From positions 2,749,134 through 2,813,133 of the forward strand of contig NZ_SODU01000001.1 in assembly GCF_004366075.1 (NCBI RefSeq): DNA of 64,000 bases, written 5' to 3'. The notes beneath the pieces are model-generated. The model was not told the origin of the DNA and searched no databases. It saw nothing but the letters and a program-made list of their open reading frames with translations. Within the stretch, counting starts at the first letter, position 1, and every line of letters starts with the position of its first letter. The position numbers and the translations under genes were made by a program. Below are positions 53,805-62,751 of the stretch, piece by piece. This DNA comes from Kribbella pratensis (GTDB lineage: Bacteria; Actinomycetota; Actinomycetes; Propionibacteriales; Kribbellaceae).

Positions 53805-54530
53805 CCCCCGCCGCGATGCCTGGCATGCCGAGGTCGACCACACAGTTTGCGGCGCTGTTCGCGGTGATGCGTTCGGCGGTGGCTTGCTTCTCGCGGAGGA
53901 GCCGCAGGGTGAGGTCGATGCCTTCGATCTCTCCGAGCCAGCCCTCGGCTGACGCTCGGTCTCGGCGTGCCTGGAGTCTGTCTCGAGCTCTGTCAGTCGC
54001 GGAAGCATCGCTGGATTGATGCGGAGCATCGGGCAGCGGATGCAGGCGTGCTCGTGTTGGCAGGGACTGCCATACGGGCGGTCGCAGTCGCCGAGTTCGA
54101 CCTTGCGTTTGTCGAAGCGCTCCTCGAACTTCGACCACTCATCGGCGTTTACCGGGCCGTACTCGTCGTCCGGTCGCAGGGCGCGGCGGCGGGCCAGGAA
54201 GTGCTGGTAGTGCCGCACGGTGTCCTCCTCGAACACCGCGACGTAGCCCTGGGTAGTGGCCAGGTCGAGGTGTCCGAGGAGTTTGGCGCCGATGCGGATT
54301 GGCAGACCGTTGTTGACCAGTTCGGGCGCGAACAGGCGCCGGAAGTCGTGCGGGGTGAACCGGAGGCCGGTGAACGCTGGGTTCGTCGCGGCGATTTGTT
54401 CGCATTGCCGGGTGATTGTCTCCCTGACGCTTTGAAAGCTCATCGCTCCAGCGCTGATCAGCGGGCGTTAGAACAGGAACGGCATCGGCGCGGACCAGAC
54501 CCGTTCGTGGGGGACCAGCGAGGGGGATCT
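53794..54530 (-). pseudogene. Tyrosine integrase pseudogene (C-terminal part)
   Basis: The catalytic half is recognisable: HDFRR (HxxR box), KLLGHLDLATTQGYVAVF with the His and the Tyr nucleophile, then PCQHEHACIRCPMLRINPAM, typical of large actinobacterial integrases. Two lesions break it: an in-frame TAA (54468-54470) just upstream, and a frameshift near 53975, after which the correct tail (AEGWLGEIEGIDLTLRLLRE) continues in another frame. Only the last 240 codons or so survive. Confidence 0.82.
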
Positions 54531-54866
54531 GTGAAGAACTGCGAAACATGTATGACCGAGTTGGTTGATGTGATGGCCCAGGTCGCAGAGTCCCTGCGGT
54601 TTCCAGCCGACATCCAGGAGGCCTTGGACGCGGCGACCGTCGGTGCGGCCCGGTCGACACCGACGATCTCTGCCGCCACCGCGGCCGAGACCCACTCACT
54701 CCCCGACGTGCGTGGTGGTCGAGAACCCAAAACACCTCCAGACATGAAAGAGCAGCCTCCCAGATCAGGTGATGTACCGCTTGATGGCCAAGGGCCGCAT
54801 CCCGACGTACGGCGAACCGCACTCTTACAACCAGATCCGGGGTCGCGACGCCGAAGAGCTGCGTGA
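54531..54866 (+). CDS. Possible small protein with a CxxC motif
   Basis: 111 residues from a GTG with AGGGGGA upstream: KNCETCMTELVDVMAQVAES. The first 70 residues look coding. The last 30 overlap the excisionase-like gene in another frame and look like its shadow, so the true end may be a decay product. Weak call. Confidence 0.3.
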   Translation: MKNCETCMTELVDVMAQVAESLRFPADIQEALDAATVGAARSTPTISAATAAETHSLPDVRGGREPKTPPDMKEQPPRSGDVPLDGQGPHPDVRRTALLQPDPGSRRRRAA

Positions 54867-55245
54867 CCGCGGTGAGCGGATCCCGTTGTCCGAGGCGGCC
54901 CGGATCCTGAAGCGGCCGATCCAGTTCGGCCGGGAACTCGTCGCCGCTGGCGAGCTCTATTCGTGGCCGGGCGCACTACGCCCGGTCTTCCGCGACGAGG
55001 TCGAGCGGTACGCGGACAGACTGCCGCCGGGCGCCCGAGGTTTGCCCGCTCGGAGCGGCCGGTTGTCGACGTCTTCGGCGGCGGAGCGGATTGGTCTGAG
55101 TCGTTCGCGCGTCTACGGCCTGGCAAGGGACGGTCTGCTCCCCGCCGTCCAGGACAAGGCCGGGCGGTACTGGATCGACGAACACCACCTCGACATGTAC
55201 CTACGGGCCAAAGAGGCCGAGGCTGCGGCGGAGTCGCTGCCGTGA
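54769..55245 (+). CDS. Excisionase-like helix-turn-helix protein, N-terminus possibly lost
   Basis: 158 residues with two HTH units: VMYRLMAKGRIPTYG, the end of a first helix-turn-helix whose beginning is missing in this frame, and TSSAAERIGLSRSRVYGLAR with DGLLPAVQDKAGRYWIDE, a full excisionase/MerR-like unit. It lies beside the dead integrase and probably belonged to the same element. A TGA lies just upstream in frame. Confidence 0.6.
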   Translation: MMYRLMAKGRIPTYGEPHSYNQIRGRDAEELRDRGERIPLSEAARILKRPIQFGRELVAAGELYSWPGALRPVFRDEVERYADRLPPGARGLPARSGRLSTSSAAERIGLSRSRVYGLARDGLLPAVQDKAGRYWIDEHHLDMYLRAKEAEAAAESLP

Positions 55246-55385
55246 CGGAGGCGGGGCTCGATGGCCAAGAACCACGAGTGCCAGACACGCCCTACGGCTT
55301 CACGGCGGCGACGAAGTCGGCACCGCCCGGCCGCAGGCTGGCGCTGCAGGACGGGTCCGGCAGCGCGATCAGCATGGGTCGTCGA

Positions 55386-55743
55386 TCAGTCGTCTTTCTG
55401 GTCCTTGGTCAAGGCGATGTCGACGCTGTCGGACAGTAGAACGGTGTCCACGACGTCGGCGAGTTCAGTGGCCGTCGGCAACTCTGCTGGGTCGCGGGTG
55501 GCGAAGGTGTACTCCGCGACGGCGATCGGGTGTGCAGCGCTGGCCAGGGCGTACCGTACGACGCGGTCGCTCCGTTCCGCGCACAGCAGGATGCCGACAG
55601 TCCGTGCGTGGCGGTCACGGCGGCGCAGCTGATCCTCGACCAGGGAGACGTAGAAGCCGAGCTGGCCGGCGTACTGCGGCTCGAAGGAGCCGATCTTGAG
55701 CTCGACGACGACCTAGCGAACTTGGTCGGCGTGGAAGAACAGA
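55386..55743 (-). pseudogene. C-terminal half of a DUF1016 (PDDEXK/YhcG-like) nuclease gene
   Basis: The frame reads LFFHADQVR, a TAG at 55713-55715 where the family has Tyr, then VVVELKIGSFEPQYAGQLGF, LVEDQLRRRDRHARTVGILL and DRVVRYALASAAHPIAVAEY, with a TGA at 55386. ELK and the preceding acidic positions are the nuclease core. The matching upstream half lies at 58407-58592 beyond the inserted element. Besides the insertion it has this nonsense codon and a one-base insertion in the other half. Confidence 0.8.
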
Positions 55744-55756
55744 TGTTCCCTTAAGC

Positions 55757-56165
55757 TCAAATTCCGAGATCAGGGGTGTGACCTGGGGGTCTGCATCGTG
55801 GACGGTGTTCGCGAGGCAGACCCAAGGGGCCCTCAGTTGCAGCCTGTGCTGGCTTCCCGAATTGGGCATTGCGGTTCGACCACCACGTTGTCAGGGTCGT
55901 CGGAGCCGACCTGGAGTTGGCGGTGAACGCCGGAGGACTCGATGCTGCGTTGTTGGAGGGGACGTACATTGTTGGCAGGCGTCGGCGATTTCGCTCGCGG
56001 GTCCGCGGTGGGTCACCGATACCGCTTGAGGTTCGGTGGGCTGGTCGCCGAGTTCGAGTCTGTCTATCGACTCGATGCCGAGCCACTGCGGCGTATCGCG
56101 GTCGCCGATAATCGCAATTGTGGACTTGGGGCTCCTCTTGCCGGCGGATCTCACGAAGCTGTCCG
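55757..56165. other. Left interior of the element, no gene identified
   Basis: About 400 bases between the left inverted repeat and the end of the protease gene. Several short frames exist on both strands, but none has a recognisable motif. Possible site of transposase-binding repeats, which I could not discern. Confidence 0.4.
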
Positions 56166-57515
56166 TCAGCCTGTCTTGATGTGTAGCGTCCCATTGAAGG
56201 TTGCAATATCGGTATCTGCGTAGCTAGCCCAATACTCCGTGAAACAGGTTCCTTGAGACCCGTCGAATCCAGGGTGTCGACCAGGCGCACAGTACGGTGA
56301 CCGGCCCCATCCGCCTGCCGACAGGAAACCGTCCACTAGGTAGTAGCTTGACCCGCGGACAATCGGGCTGCCGGAATCTGAGTTCTGAACCCAGCCAGTA
56401 GCTGGATAGAGGTCGCAGTAGGGTTCGTGGTTGACGCAGCGGTCCGGATATTCTTCGACGTAAAAACCAGGTCCCACTCGACGGCCGCGGACCGTCCAAT
56501 AGTCGTTGTCATGGATAATGTACTGGTAATGGCCGTTTCCGGAGGCGCCGCAGCTACATGCCACCGGGCCTGTTGACGCAGACTCGGGGTGCTCCACGCC
56601 TGCCACTCGTACCGAGGTTGTTGTTTTCCAGTCCCCGTACCAGATCCTCCCGAGGTTTGACGCTGTTCCGATAATCATGAAGTCATGGTCGGCCTTGATG
56701 TGAGTGTTGTCCTTCACTGTCCCGATGGTGCTGCTGCTGTCGTATCCCACCCATGTGCCGCTGCCGTCAGCGCTGCAGTGCCAGGCCGTGGACATGTAGT
56801 TGTAGCTGCCTGCGTAGAGAGATGCACCGTTCGAACAGGCCGAGTTCGACACGCCCTGGATACGCATCAGGCCGCCGCCGAAGAAGGGGGCCCAGTCTCC
56901 GCATCGCGCCGGACTTGGGCAGCCATTCGCTGTCGTGGCACGGCTATCCGTCGTAGCGCGGCCATCCAGCGGTGTGGGGTCGCCGATCCAGCGGAGGGTG
57001 ACGGGGACGCTGCCGGTCGCCTTGAGTTGGGCGAAGGCGTTCGCTGGGGCTTTGGCGCTCACGACGACGCTGATGCCGGAGTAGTCGGGCTCGCTTCCGG
57101 CGGCGGACACAACCCCGGGATTGTTGTCCATCACGGCGATCGAGGCCGCGGTGAGTTCGGCGCGCGAATATGCGGCCGGCTGGAAGGTCACCGGTACTGC
57201 CTGGCTGGCTGCCAGCCTCTGGAGACCGTCGGGTACTACACCCTTCCAATAGACCAGGACGGTCTTGCGATCCTTCAGGACCCGGACGCCGCCCGCGCCG
57301 GGGTCGTCCCGGTGATCATGGATCCAGTTCCCCAACGCTCGCCCAACCGTCTCGGCCGCCGTCGGCACCGACTCGGCAGGGAACGGACCAACTGGGTCTT
57401 TCGGATCACCACCCTGTCTGATCGGTCCTGCTGCATTCGCGGTCGCCGCGCAAGTGATCGCGACAACGGCGACGGCGGTGATCAACATTGCTCTGACTGG
57501 CTTGACTCTAGACAT
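56166..57515 (-). CDS. Secreted trypsin-like serine protease with propeptide
   Basis: 449 residues. A Sec signal ends near residue 28 (ATANA). Residues 50-183 are a propeptide-like region with two similar blocks. The catalytic domain follows: STAWHCS (His246), ADHDFMII (Asp276 or Asp278) and NSDSGSPIV (Ser381), the S1 chymotrypsin-fold triad. The usual Gly before Asp-Ser-Gly is Ser. Several Cys suggest disulphides. It is probably exported and self-activated. It lies inside the TIR element, and residues 50-183 are duplicated at DNA level at 57641. Confidence 0.85.
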   Translation of the reverse strand: MSRVKPVRAMLITAVAVVAITCAATANAAGPIRQGGDPKDPVGPFPAESVPTAAETVGRALGNWIHDHRDDPGAGGVRVLKDRKTVLVYWKGVVPDGLQRLAASQAVPVTFQPAAYSRAELTAASIAVMDNNPGVVSAAGSEPDYSGISVVVSAKAPANAFAQLKATGSVPVTLRWIGDPTPLDGRATTDSRATTANGCPSPARCGDWAPFFGGGLMRIQGVSNSACSNGASLYAGSYNYMSTAWHCSADGSGTWVGYDSSSTIGTVKDNTHIKADHDFMIIGTASNLGRIWYGDWKTTTSVRVAGVEHPESASTGPVACSCGASGNGHYQYIIHDNDYWTVRGRRVGPGFYVEEYPDRCVNHEPYCDLYPATGWVQNSDSGSPIVRGSSYYLVDGFLSAGGWGRSPYCAPGRHPGFDGSQGTCFTEYWASYADTDIATFNGTLHIKTG

Positions 57516-57603
57516 CTAACCCACCCCCGCTGCCGACGGTAGACAGGTCTAGCCCGGATGTGTAGGCCTCGATCGTTGCAGCTTCCTGCAAGGCGTTAGG
57601 CAA

Positions 57604-58122
57604 TCAACTGCTGATGCCCTGCTCGGCTGCAGTGTTGCTAAGCGGTGTGGGGTCGCCGATCCAGCGGAGGGTGACGGGGACGCTGCCGGTCGCCTTGAGT
57701 TGGGCGAAGGCGTTCGCTGGGGCTTTGGCGCTCACGACGACGCTGATGCCGGAGTAGTCGGGCTCGCTTCCGGCGGCGGACACAACCCCGGGATTGTTGT
57801 CCATCACGGCGATCGAGGCCGCGGTGAGTTCGGCGCGCGAATATGCGGCCGGCTGGAAGGTCACCGGTACTGCCTGGCTGGCTGCCAGCCTCTGGAGACC
57901 GTCGGGTACTACACCCTTCCAATAGACCAGGACGGTCTTGCGATCCTTCAGGACCCGGACGCCGCCCGCGCCGGGGTCGTCCCGGTGATCATGGATCCAG
58001 TTCCCCAACGCTCGCCCAACCGTCTCGGCCGCCGTCGGCAGCGACATGGCATCAGGGTCACAACTTGACCGGGCGCTAGGCGCGTCATGCCTGTCCATAG
58101 CGAGACCCCCTTGGAGTTGCAT
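57604..58122 (-). pseudogene. Partial duplicate of the protease propeptide
   Basis: The frame contains PTAAETVGRALGNWIHDHRD through RWIGDPTPL exactly as in the protease, then ends after SNTAAEQGISS. No signal peptide and no catalytic domain are present. It is preceded by unrelated residues. Probably a by-product of a local duplication inside the element; if expressed it would yield only a propeptide-like (inhibitor-like) domain. Confidence 0.65.
57641..58040. repeat. 400-bp direct repeat (second copy of 56968-57367)
   Basis: Bases 57641-58040 repeat 56968-57367 at a constant offset of 673; both strands translate identically over the whole segment, so I see no mismatch. The two copies are separated by 273 bases. 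Identity this high implies a recent duplication or gene conversion. Confidence 0.85.
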
Positions 58123-58406
58123 GGCGGGCCGCCCACGTCTGTTATCTCCGGTGCCTGCGGGACGCTGCCGCGTCGCGGTTGACAGAACCGGGTGCAAGTT
58201 GCAGCCAATTCTCATTCAACGCTACAGACGATCCCAGCGCCAGAGGTTCAAGCAGCCGCCACTGGCGTCATCGGCTCACCCCGATCGCGCCGTCCGCTCA
58301 CGCCGCGTCGACAACACCCCGGATCACAGCAGTCAGTAACCATCGTTCAAACGGTGTCTCCATGTGGACTACGTCGTGGACATGGTTGCGAAGGCTTAAG
58401 GGAACA

Positions 58407-58592
58407 ACAGATCGATGTAGAAGTCTTTCCCGTCGACGTCGAGGTGCACCTCCCGGACCCACAAAGCTGAAGCCGCGGCCGAACTCGGACAGGGTCTGCT
58501 GCAAGTTGTCGATGAGGCCGTGCTCGAGGTCCCGCTCGTGTGCGGCCGCGGTGAGGGGTCTCGGGTCGTGTCCTGCTTCGGCGAAAGTCGCC
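58407..58592 (-). pseudogene. Preceding part of the split DUF1016 gene
   Basis: The frame REWATFAEAGHDPRPLTAAA, ERDLEHGLIDNLQQTLSEFG and GFSFVG slips by one extra C (near 58460) into REVHLDVDGKDFYIDL, which meets the element end at 58406. The family order is FVGRQVHLxVxGxDFYIDLLF. An in-frame TAG lies upstream, so the N-terminal half had already decayed. Confidence 0.75.
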
Positions 58593-58891
58593 CACTCTCT
58601 CTACCTATTGCTCAGCGACCGGACCGTTGGTGTGCTTGAAGCCGAGACGCAGCTGCACAGCCAATTGTCGGCTGACCACCGGGCCATCGGTCTCGGAGAC
58701 CCGCGCCGTGGCTGGCCTCGTGGGACGTCTCGACGTCATACTCGGAGAGGAAGCCTCTAACCTTCTGAACCAGGGCAGGGCGCAGAGACAGCACCCACCC
58801 GATCCGTCGGCGCGTACCGGAACACTGGTCTTCTCATCAATCGTGACCGCGCACCATTTCGGGTGCACCGCCGCACTCCCTCCGAGCGGGG

Positions 58892-59245
58892 TTACACGAG
58901 TCGGAGCTGTGGCCGTGAGTCTTCCTGTCCGAGCAGGAGGCGCAGCCGCGGCAGTTTGATTTTCAGTTCGTCGGCTAGGTCGCGCAGGCTCAGTCCGTTG
59001 GCTTCTGCGAGTTCGAAAGCTCGCCGCAGTAGCGTGGGGACCTCGCCTGGATACCCGGAGATCGGCTCGGCCCCGAAGAGGTTGAGTTGCCGAAGCTGGT
59101 TGAGACGCTGGAACGCGCGTCTGTAAGCCGGCTCGGAGATGGCGCCGACTTCCCTGCATCGGTAGATCAGGGACTCGACCGCGACGCCCCACTCCTTGCT
59201 GAGCACTAGCCGCGCCGAAGTGTCCATCTCCGGGCGCTCCCCCAT
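58892..59245 (-). pseudogene. C-terminal fragment of an ImmA/IrrE-family protein
   Basis: SKEWGVAVESLIYRCREVGA, AYRRAFQRLNQLRQ and GYPGEVPTLLRRAFELAEAN are the C-terminal portion of ImmA/IrrE metallopeptidases (element-borne anti-repressors). The HExxH zinc motif region that should precede it is absent, so it is a remnant. The 58593-58891 stretch between it and the DUF1016 piece holds only short frameshifted coding-like pieces (AVTIDEKTSVPVRADG; ALVQKVRGFLSEYDVETS). Confidence 0.65.
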
Positions 59246-59368
59246 CGAGGCGGCCCGATGAGACGGCGCCGACAGGCCCGACAGGCGGCTGGTCGCGCGT
59301 TACTTACCGACTCCAATGCACCGACGAAAGATCGTTAACCCAGGTGCCTTCACCCTCGTGATCGGATC

Positions 59369-59408
59369 ACGTCCGCTGCACCTGCGGGCCAGCAGGTACA
59401 GCGGACGT
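59369..59408 (-). terminator. Long bipartite hairpin
   Basis: ACGTCCGCTG (59369-59378) pairs with CAGCGGACGT (59399-59408), and inside it ACCTGC pairs with GCAGGT around a GGGCCA loop. It begins 4 bases after the stop of the membrane protein gene at 59412 and is its probable terminator; the structure could also work from the other side. Confidence 0.7.
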
Positions 59409-59411
59409 GGC

Positions 59412-59786
59412 TCAACAGCTGGCGCCCTGGTCAACCTTCCGTAGCACAACAGTGATGAACGCTCCCAGACAGCTCAGGAAAACAACTCCGATCCATCCGG
59501 CGACAGTCTGAGTGCCGGCGCCCCCTCCGAGCGCGACGTATCCGGACAGTGCGACGCCCACCAGGAAGATTCCACCTAGAAGCAGGAGCCCCCAGAGCGG
59601 CGGTCGCTGCAGCGGCATTTTTCCGGTTCCCGGGCGAACCTGAGGTGGTACAAGCTGACCGACGGCAAAGGCAGCTCCAGCTGCTACGACAGTCAGCAAC
59701 AGGAACGACTGGATGAACAGCAAGAGGACCAATGCGAGGACGCTGATCGCGACCACGATCAGGACTGAGCGCCGTGAGATAGACAT
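59412..59786 (-). CDS. Small membrane protein
   Basis: 124 residues with three or four hydrophobic helices (SVLIVVAISVLALVLLLFI, FLLLTVVAAGAAFAVGQLV, WGLLLLGGIFLVGVALSGYV, VVFLSCLGAFITVVLRK). Start is the ATG at 59786. Family not recognised. Confidence 0.65.
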   Translation of the reverse strand: MSISRRSVLIVVAISVLALVLLLFIQSFLLLTVVAAGAAFAVGQLVPPQVRPGTGKMPLQRPPLWGLLLLGGIFLVGVALSGYVALGGGAGTQTVAGWIGVVFLSCLGAFITVVLRKVDQGASC

Positions 59787-59913
59787 ACACGTTCCTGTCA
59801 GAGGCCTGGTAACTTCGGCCAGACACAGTAGTCGTAGTGCCGCCATATTGCGACGAGCGGGTCGATGATCGCGAAGACCAACACGAACAGCTTCCATCAT
59901 CGGTTCAGACTGA

Positions 59914-60756
59914 TCACGCGCCCGGTTCGCCGTGTTTCGCCCATTGCGTGATTTGGTAGGCCACGCTGTCAGGAGTTGCTGCGCCACCGCTCCACTCGGT
60001 CGAACTCATTTTGGGAAGCATCCTCGCCCGGGCGATGCCTCCGTCACGTAGATGGATGAGTAGCCAACTGGTCGTGAATTCAGCATATTCCACCTGGTCT
60101 CGAGGGATCCGGTGGCTTCCGACCAGGCCACGAATCACGAGTTCGTCCGAAGTTACCCGAACTTCCGGCCGTAGGAAGACGATGGTGGAGAGGCCAATAA
60201 TGGCGAGGACTGGCCACATCTCGCGGATCGGCCAATTTTCACTGTCAATGAGCGTCCAGGCTGTAGCAGCGCAGAAGGGTAGACACAGGAGTGATCCTCC
60301 GAGCAGTCCAACTCTCCAGACCCGAGCGTCCGCTGTGTTCCCGTTGCGGGGAGGTGATTTCCGGCGATGTATCACACGGGTCACTCCTTCGGAATTCCTG
60401 ACACGATCTACAGATGACAGCGACGCTGTATTCACGCTCAGACTTTCCCTTTCCAGTCTGGCCGCCCGGAAGGCAGATCCCAGATCCCGGCCGAGGGTGA
60501 GGTCCAGCCAATTCTTGTCGTACCCACTCTGTCGCGGGCACCGCGAAGCCACCGCAAAGTGTCGTCCGGTAAATGCTATCGAAGCCATAGTAAATTGCCC
60601 GGCTACGAACAAAATCGTTCCAGGAACGAATGCATGCTCGCTCGCCCCACCCATTTGATTGAGCAGGATCCAAACGACGTCCAGCGTCATGCAAGGAAAG
60701 GCGATGAGATACGCAAATGCCAGGAATCTCCACCTTGAACTTGAAATCCATTTCAT
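59914..60756 (-). CDS. Membrane protein with a PH-like domain
   Basis: 280 residues. Two N-terminal membrane segments (WRFLAFAYLIAFPCMTLDVV; GTILFVAGQFTMASIAFTG), a basic loop, two more helices (VGLLGGSLLCLPFCAATAW; MWPVLAIIGLSTIVFL), then a cytoplasmic domain EVRVTSDELVIRGLVGSHRI, PRDQVEYAEF that matches the bacterial PH-like pattern. The base composition is AT-richer than the core genome. The first half may be joined from another gene. Function unknown. Confidence 0.6.
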   Translation of the reverse strand: MKWISSSRWRFLAFAYLIAFPCMTLDVVWILLNQMGGASEHAFVPGTILFVAGQFTMASIAFTGRHFAVASRCPRQSGYDKNWLDLTLGRDLGSAFRAARLERESLSVNTASLSSVDRVRNSEGVTRVIHRRKSPPRNGNTADARVWRVGLLGGSLLCLPFCAATAWTLIDSENWPIREMWPVLAIIGLSTIVFLRPEVRVTSDELVIRGLVGSHRIPRDQVEYAEFTTSWLLIHLRDGGIARARMLPKMSSTEWSGGAATPDSVAYQITQWAKHGEPGA

Positions 60757-61161
60757 TGCAGCCGCCCGACCGCCGCGTCACCAGTCAAACCATCTGAACC
60801 GTGACTGCAGTCTCCTGCCGCCCACCCCACGCTCCCCCCGCTTTAAGTGCATAGTCGAACTCGGGCGATGGCCCCTTGCGCCTTGCCTTCAACCGCATCC
60901 ATACAAGCCTACTCCTCTGAATGCTGCACCCTCCCGTACAAGCCTTTCCACGATCTCCGACTCGGAGATTTGAATAGCCGACGCTGACGTCACCTACCAC
61001 CGAGGGTCATCTCCGGTCTCATCCAGTTCCGACTGCGGGGATGACACCTCGCGCGCGGACGCATGCGTCGGACGTAACCTCCCTCCCTGTTGCAGGCCGC
61101 GCAGCCGGGGTGTGCCCGAGCAAACAGCCAACTGCAAAGGGACGCTCTCGGTGACCCGTGC
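60757..61161. other. AT-richer gap without a convincing gene
   Basis: About 400 bases between the PH-like membrane gene and the small membrane protein. No frame shows a start with a ribosome site plus a recognisable motif. Nothing else is seen. Confidence 0.4.
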
Positions 61162-61404
61162 CTATATGGGCTTCGACTCGTCTTCCTTCAGGGTGTCGGG
61201 TCTTCGTCGGTCACGATATTTGAGGAACAAGCTAATCAGGACGACAGCGCCACAGGCGACTGCAGCTACCAACCCCCTTTGCCGAGATCCTGAATTTGCG
61301 TAGAACATGGCCTGCGCCACGCCTACTAGCGCGAGAATTGCGAAGACCACGATGACGCTCCAATTTGAGGGCTTCGATCCAAAGAACCGGTTGCCGCTCC
61401 TCAC
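61162..61404 (-). CDS. Small two-helix membrane protein
   Basis: 80 residues: NWSVIVVFAILALVGVAQAM and GLVAAVACGAVVLISLFLKY are membrane segments with a basic/acidic tail (YRDRRRPDTLKEDESKPI). Family not recognised; composition is AT-richer than surrounding core genes. Confidence 0.55.
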   Translation of the reverse strand: MRSGNRFFGSKPSNWSVIVVFAILALVGVAQAMFYANSGSRQRGLVAAVACGAVVLISLFLKYRDRRRPDTLKEDESKPI

Positions 61405-61835
61405 TATTCACGCACATAGAGCCAGAAGCCCCCGAGCGTCGGGATGCCTTGCCCATACGAACCGTAACCGCAGCTTGTGGCCCTCAGCATAGGCGTTCGA
61501 GATAACATCGAGCATGTAACCCGCATAGATGCCTATTATTGCCGCAATCAATGATGCGGCCACCGGGTTTGTGTAGCTGCACCGTCGTCGAGGCCGTGGA
61601 TCCGGTCGGTCCTGTGCTCGCCGTGATCCGACTGTCGGCTACTCGGCGCCGCCCTGGCCGGGGGGCGCGGGTGCTGGGGCCTGATCTCGCGAGCCGGTCG
61701 TCGCGGAGTTCCTGGTACACCGGCTGGTGGGCCTTGCTCGTCGAGGACGGCGTACTTGATTGGAGGCTAACGGGCGATCCTGTCGTGGTCGGAACTGAGC
61801 CACCGAGGCGTTGCTCGCAGCAGGGCGAGGCGACA
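61405..61835. other. Gap before the LuxR remnant
   Basis: About 430 bases without a convincing gene. The rightmost part may be more of the decayed LuxR gene, but no frame is recognisable. Confidence 0.35.
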
Positions 61836-62210
61836 TGGACAACGCATTGACCGTACTTCGCCACCTTGGGAATCAAATGGCATCCGAGTACCCGTTCGAG
61901 GCGGTGCGGACTCAGCTGGTCCTGGGACAGGTCTGCCGTCGCGTCGGCCACAAGGCCTTGGCCAACAGAGATTGAATGTGGCCGCCGGAGCCTTCGCTGC
62001 GTTGGACACAACACGTACGGCGGAGCGAGCTCGGGACGAGGACGACCCCCTCTGACTGCACCCATACGAGTTCGGTGCTCGCGGCAACGGAATGCCGAGT
62101 GGCTGAGCTCGTCGCCGCGGGTCACTCCAATCGAGAGGTCGCGGCAGAGCTCTTCAGGTCCGCCAAGACGTCCGCTCGAGCGCGGAACTCGCGAACCAGC
62201 TGAAGAGTCC
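61836..62210 (+). pseudogene. Remnant of a large LuxR-family regulator
   Basis: MDNALTVLRHLGNQMASEYP, EAVRTQLVLGQVCRRVGHKA and, after a stop and frame change, NVAAGAFAALDTTRTAERAR, then ATECRVAELVAAGHSNREVA, ELFRSAKT: the end of the helical repeat region and the LuxR helix-turn-helix of a LAL-type regulator. The recognition helix is cut short (expected VKTVExHL). At least two frame changes and a truncated end. Confidence 0.65.
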
Positions 62211-62292
62211 TTGATGCCAGCGGCCTGGCTTGACCTTGACGTTGCGTCAACCCTCCACCCTGTTGGGTGCAGCTACTTCAAGGAGGAGGCAA

Positions 62293-62751
62293 GTGGTGAC
62301 GACATTGATCGAGAAGCTCGTCGGCGATCTTGGCGACAAGCGGCGGTGGCGGCGGTACAAGGGGCGGGTGAAGGCGCTTCCCGGCAACTACCGGACGGCG
62401 GCCGAGGGGCTGGAGCGGTATCTGACGTACTTCGGGGCGATCACGAAGGGAGATCTCCCGGTGGACGTCGTGATGCCGATGCTCGAGGATCTGGCCGGGC
62501 TGGTCGAGCGGGCCGCGGCGGACGGTACGCCGGTCCGGGCGGTAGTCGGGGAGGCTCCGGTGGAGTTCGCCGAGGCGTTCTTCCGGAACTACTCGGACGG
62601 TCGGTGGATCAGTCGCGAGCGGGACGAGTCGATCAGTGCGATCGAGCGCGGGTTCTACAAAGAAGTCGAGCGCGAGATCACCAGGGAGCGGGAGCGGCTG
62701 GTCAAGGCCATCGGCCGCGCCGAAGCAGACGGCAGGGGGATACGGTCATGA
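62293..62751 (+). CDS. DUF1048-family protein
   Basis: 152 residues, mostly helical: VGDLGDKRRWRRYKGRVKAL, YLTYFGAITKGDL, MLEDLAGLVERAAADGTPVR and GEAPVEFAEAFFRNYSDGRW are DUF1048 hallmarks. AAGGAGGAGG lies just before tandem GTG codons (62293 and 62296). DUF1048 genes usually lie with PadR regulators and ABC exporters. The ABC genes follow here (ATGA overlap) but no padR precedes it. Confidence 0.85.
   Translation: MVTTLIEKLVGDLGDKRRWRRYKGRVKALPGNYRTAAEGLERYLTYFGAITKGDLPVDVVMPMLEDLAGLVERAAADGTPVRAVVGEAPVEFAEAFFRNYSDGRWISRERDESISAIERGFYKEVEREITRERERLVKAIGRAEADGRGIRS

Larger units (their letters stand above)
55744..58406. mobile_element. 2,663-bp inverted-repeat element carrying a secreted protease
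   Basis: TGTTCCCTTAAGC at 55744-55756 and its exact complement GCTTAAGGGAACA at 58394-58406 bound the segment (13-base perfect TIRs, TGT...ACA ends). ACAGA is found immediately outside both ends (55739-55743 and 58407-58411), a 5-base target duplication. Removing the element and one ACAGA rejoins the DUF1016 gene in frame (...DFYIDL + FFHADQ...). The contents are one intact serine protease gene and a partial copy; no transposase was found. TGT/ACA ends with a 5-base duplication are seen in Tn7/Tn552/Tn5053-type transposition. Confidence 0.85.

Noticed and set aside
55757..56290. A 177-codon minus-strand frame in the left part of the TIR element, considered as a transposase
   Set aside because: No DDE or helix-turn-helix pattern, Arg/Pro-rich composition and overlap with the end of the protease gene in another frame indicate a shadow.
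61484..62125. A 213-codon minus-strand frame
   Set aside because: No motif and no ribosome site; the plus strand here carries the LuxR remnant.
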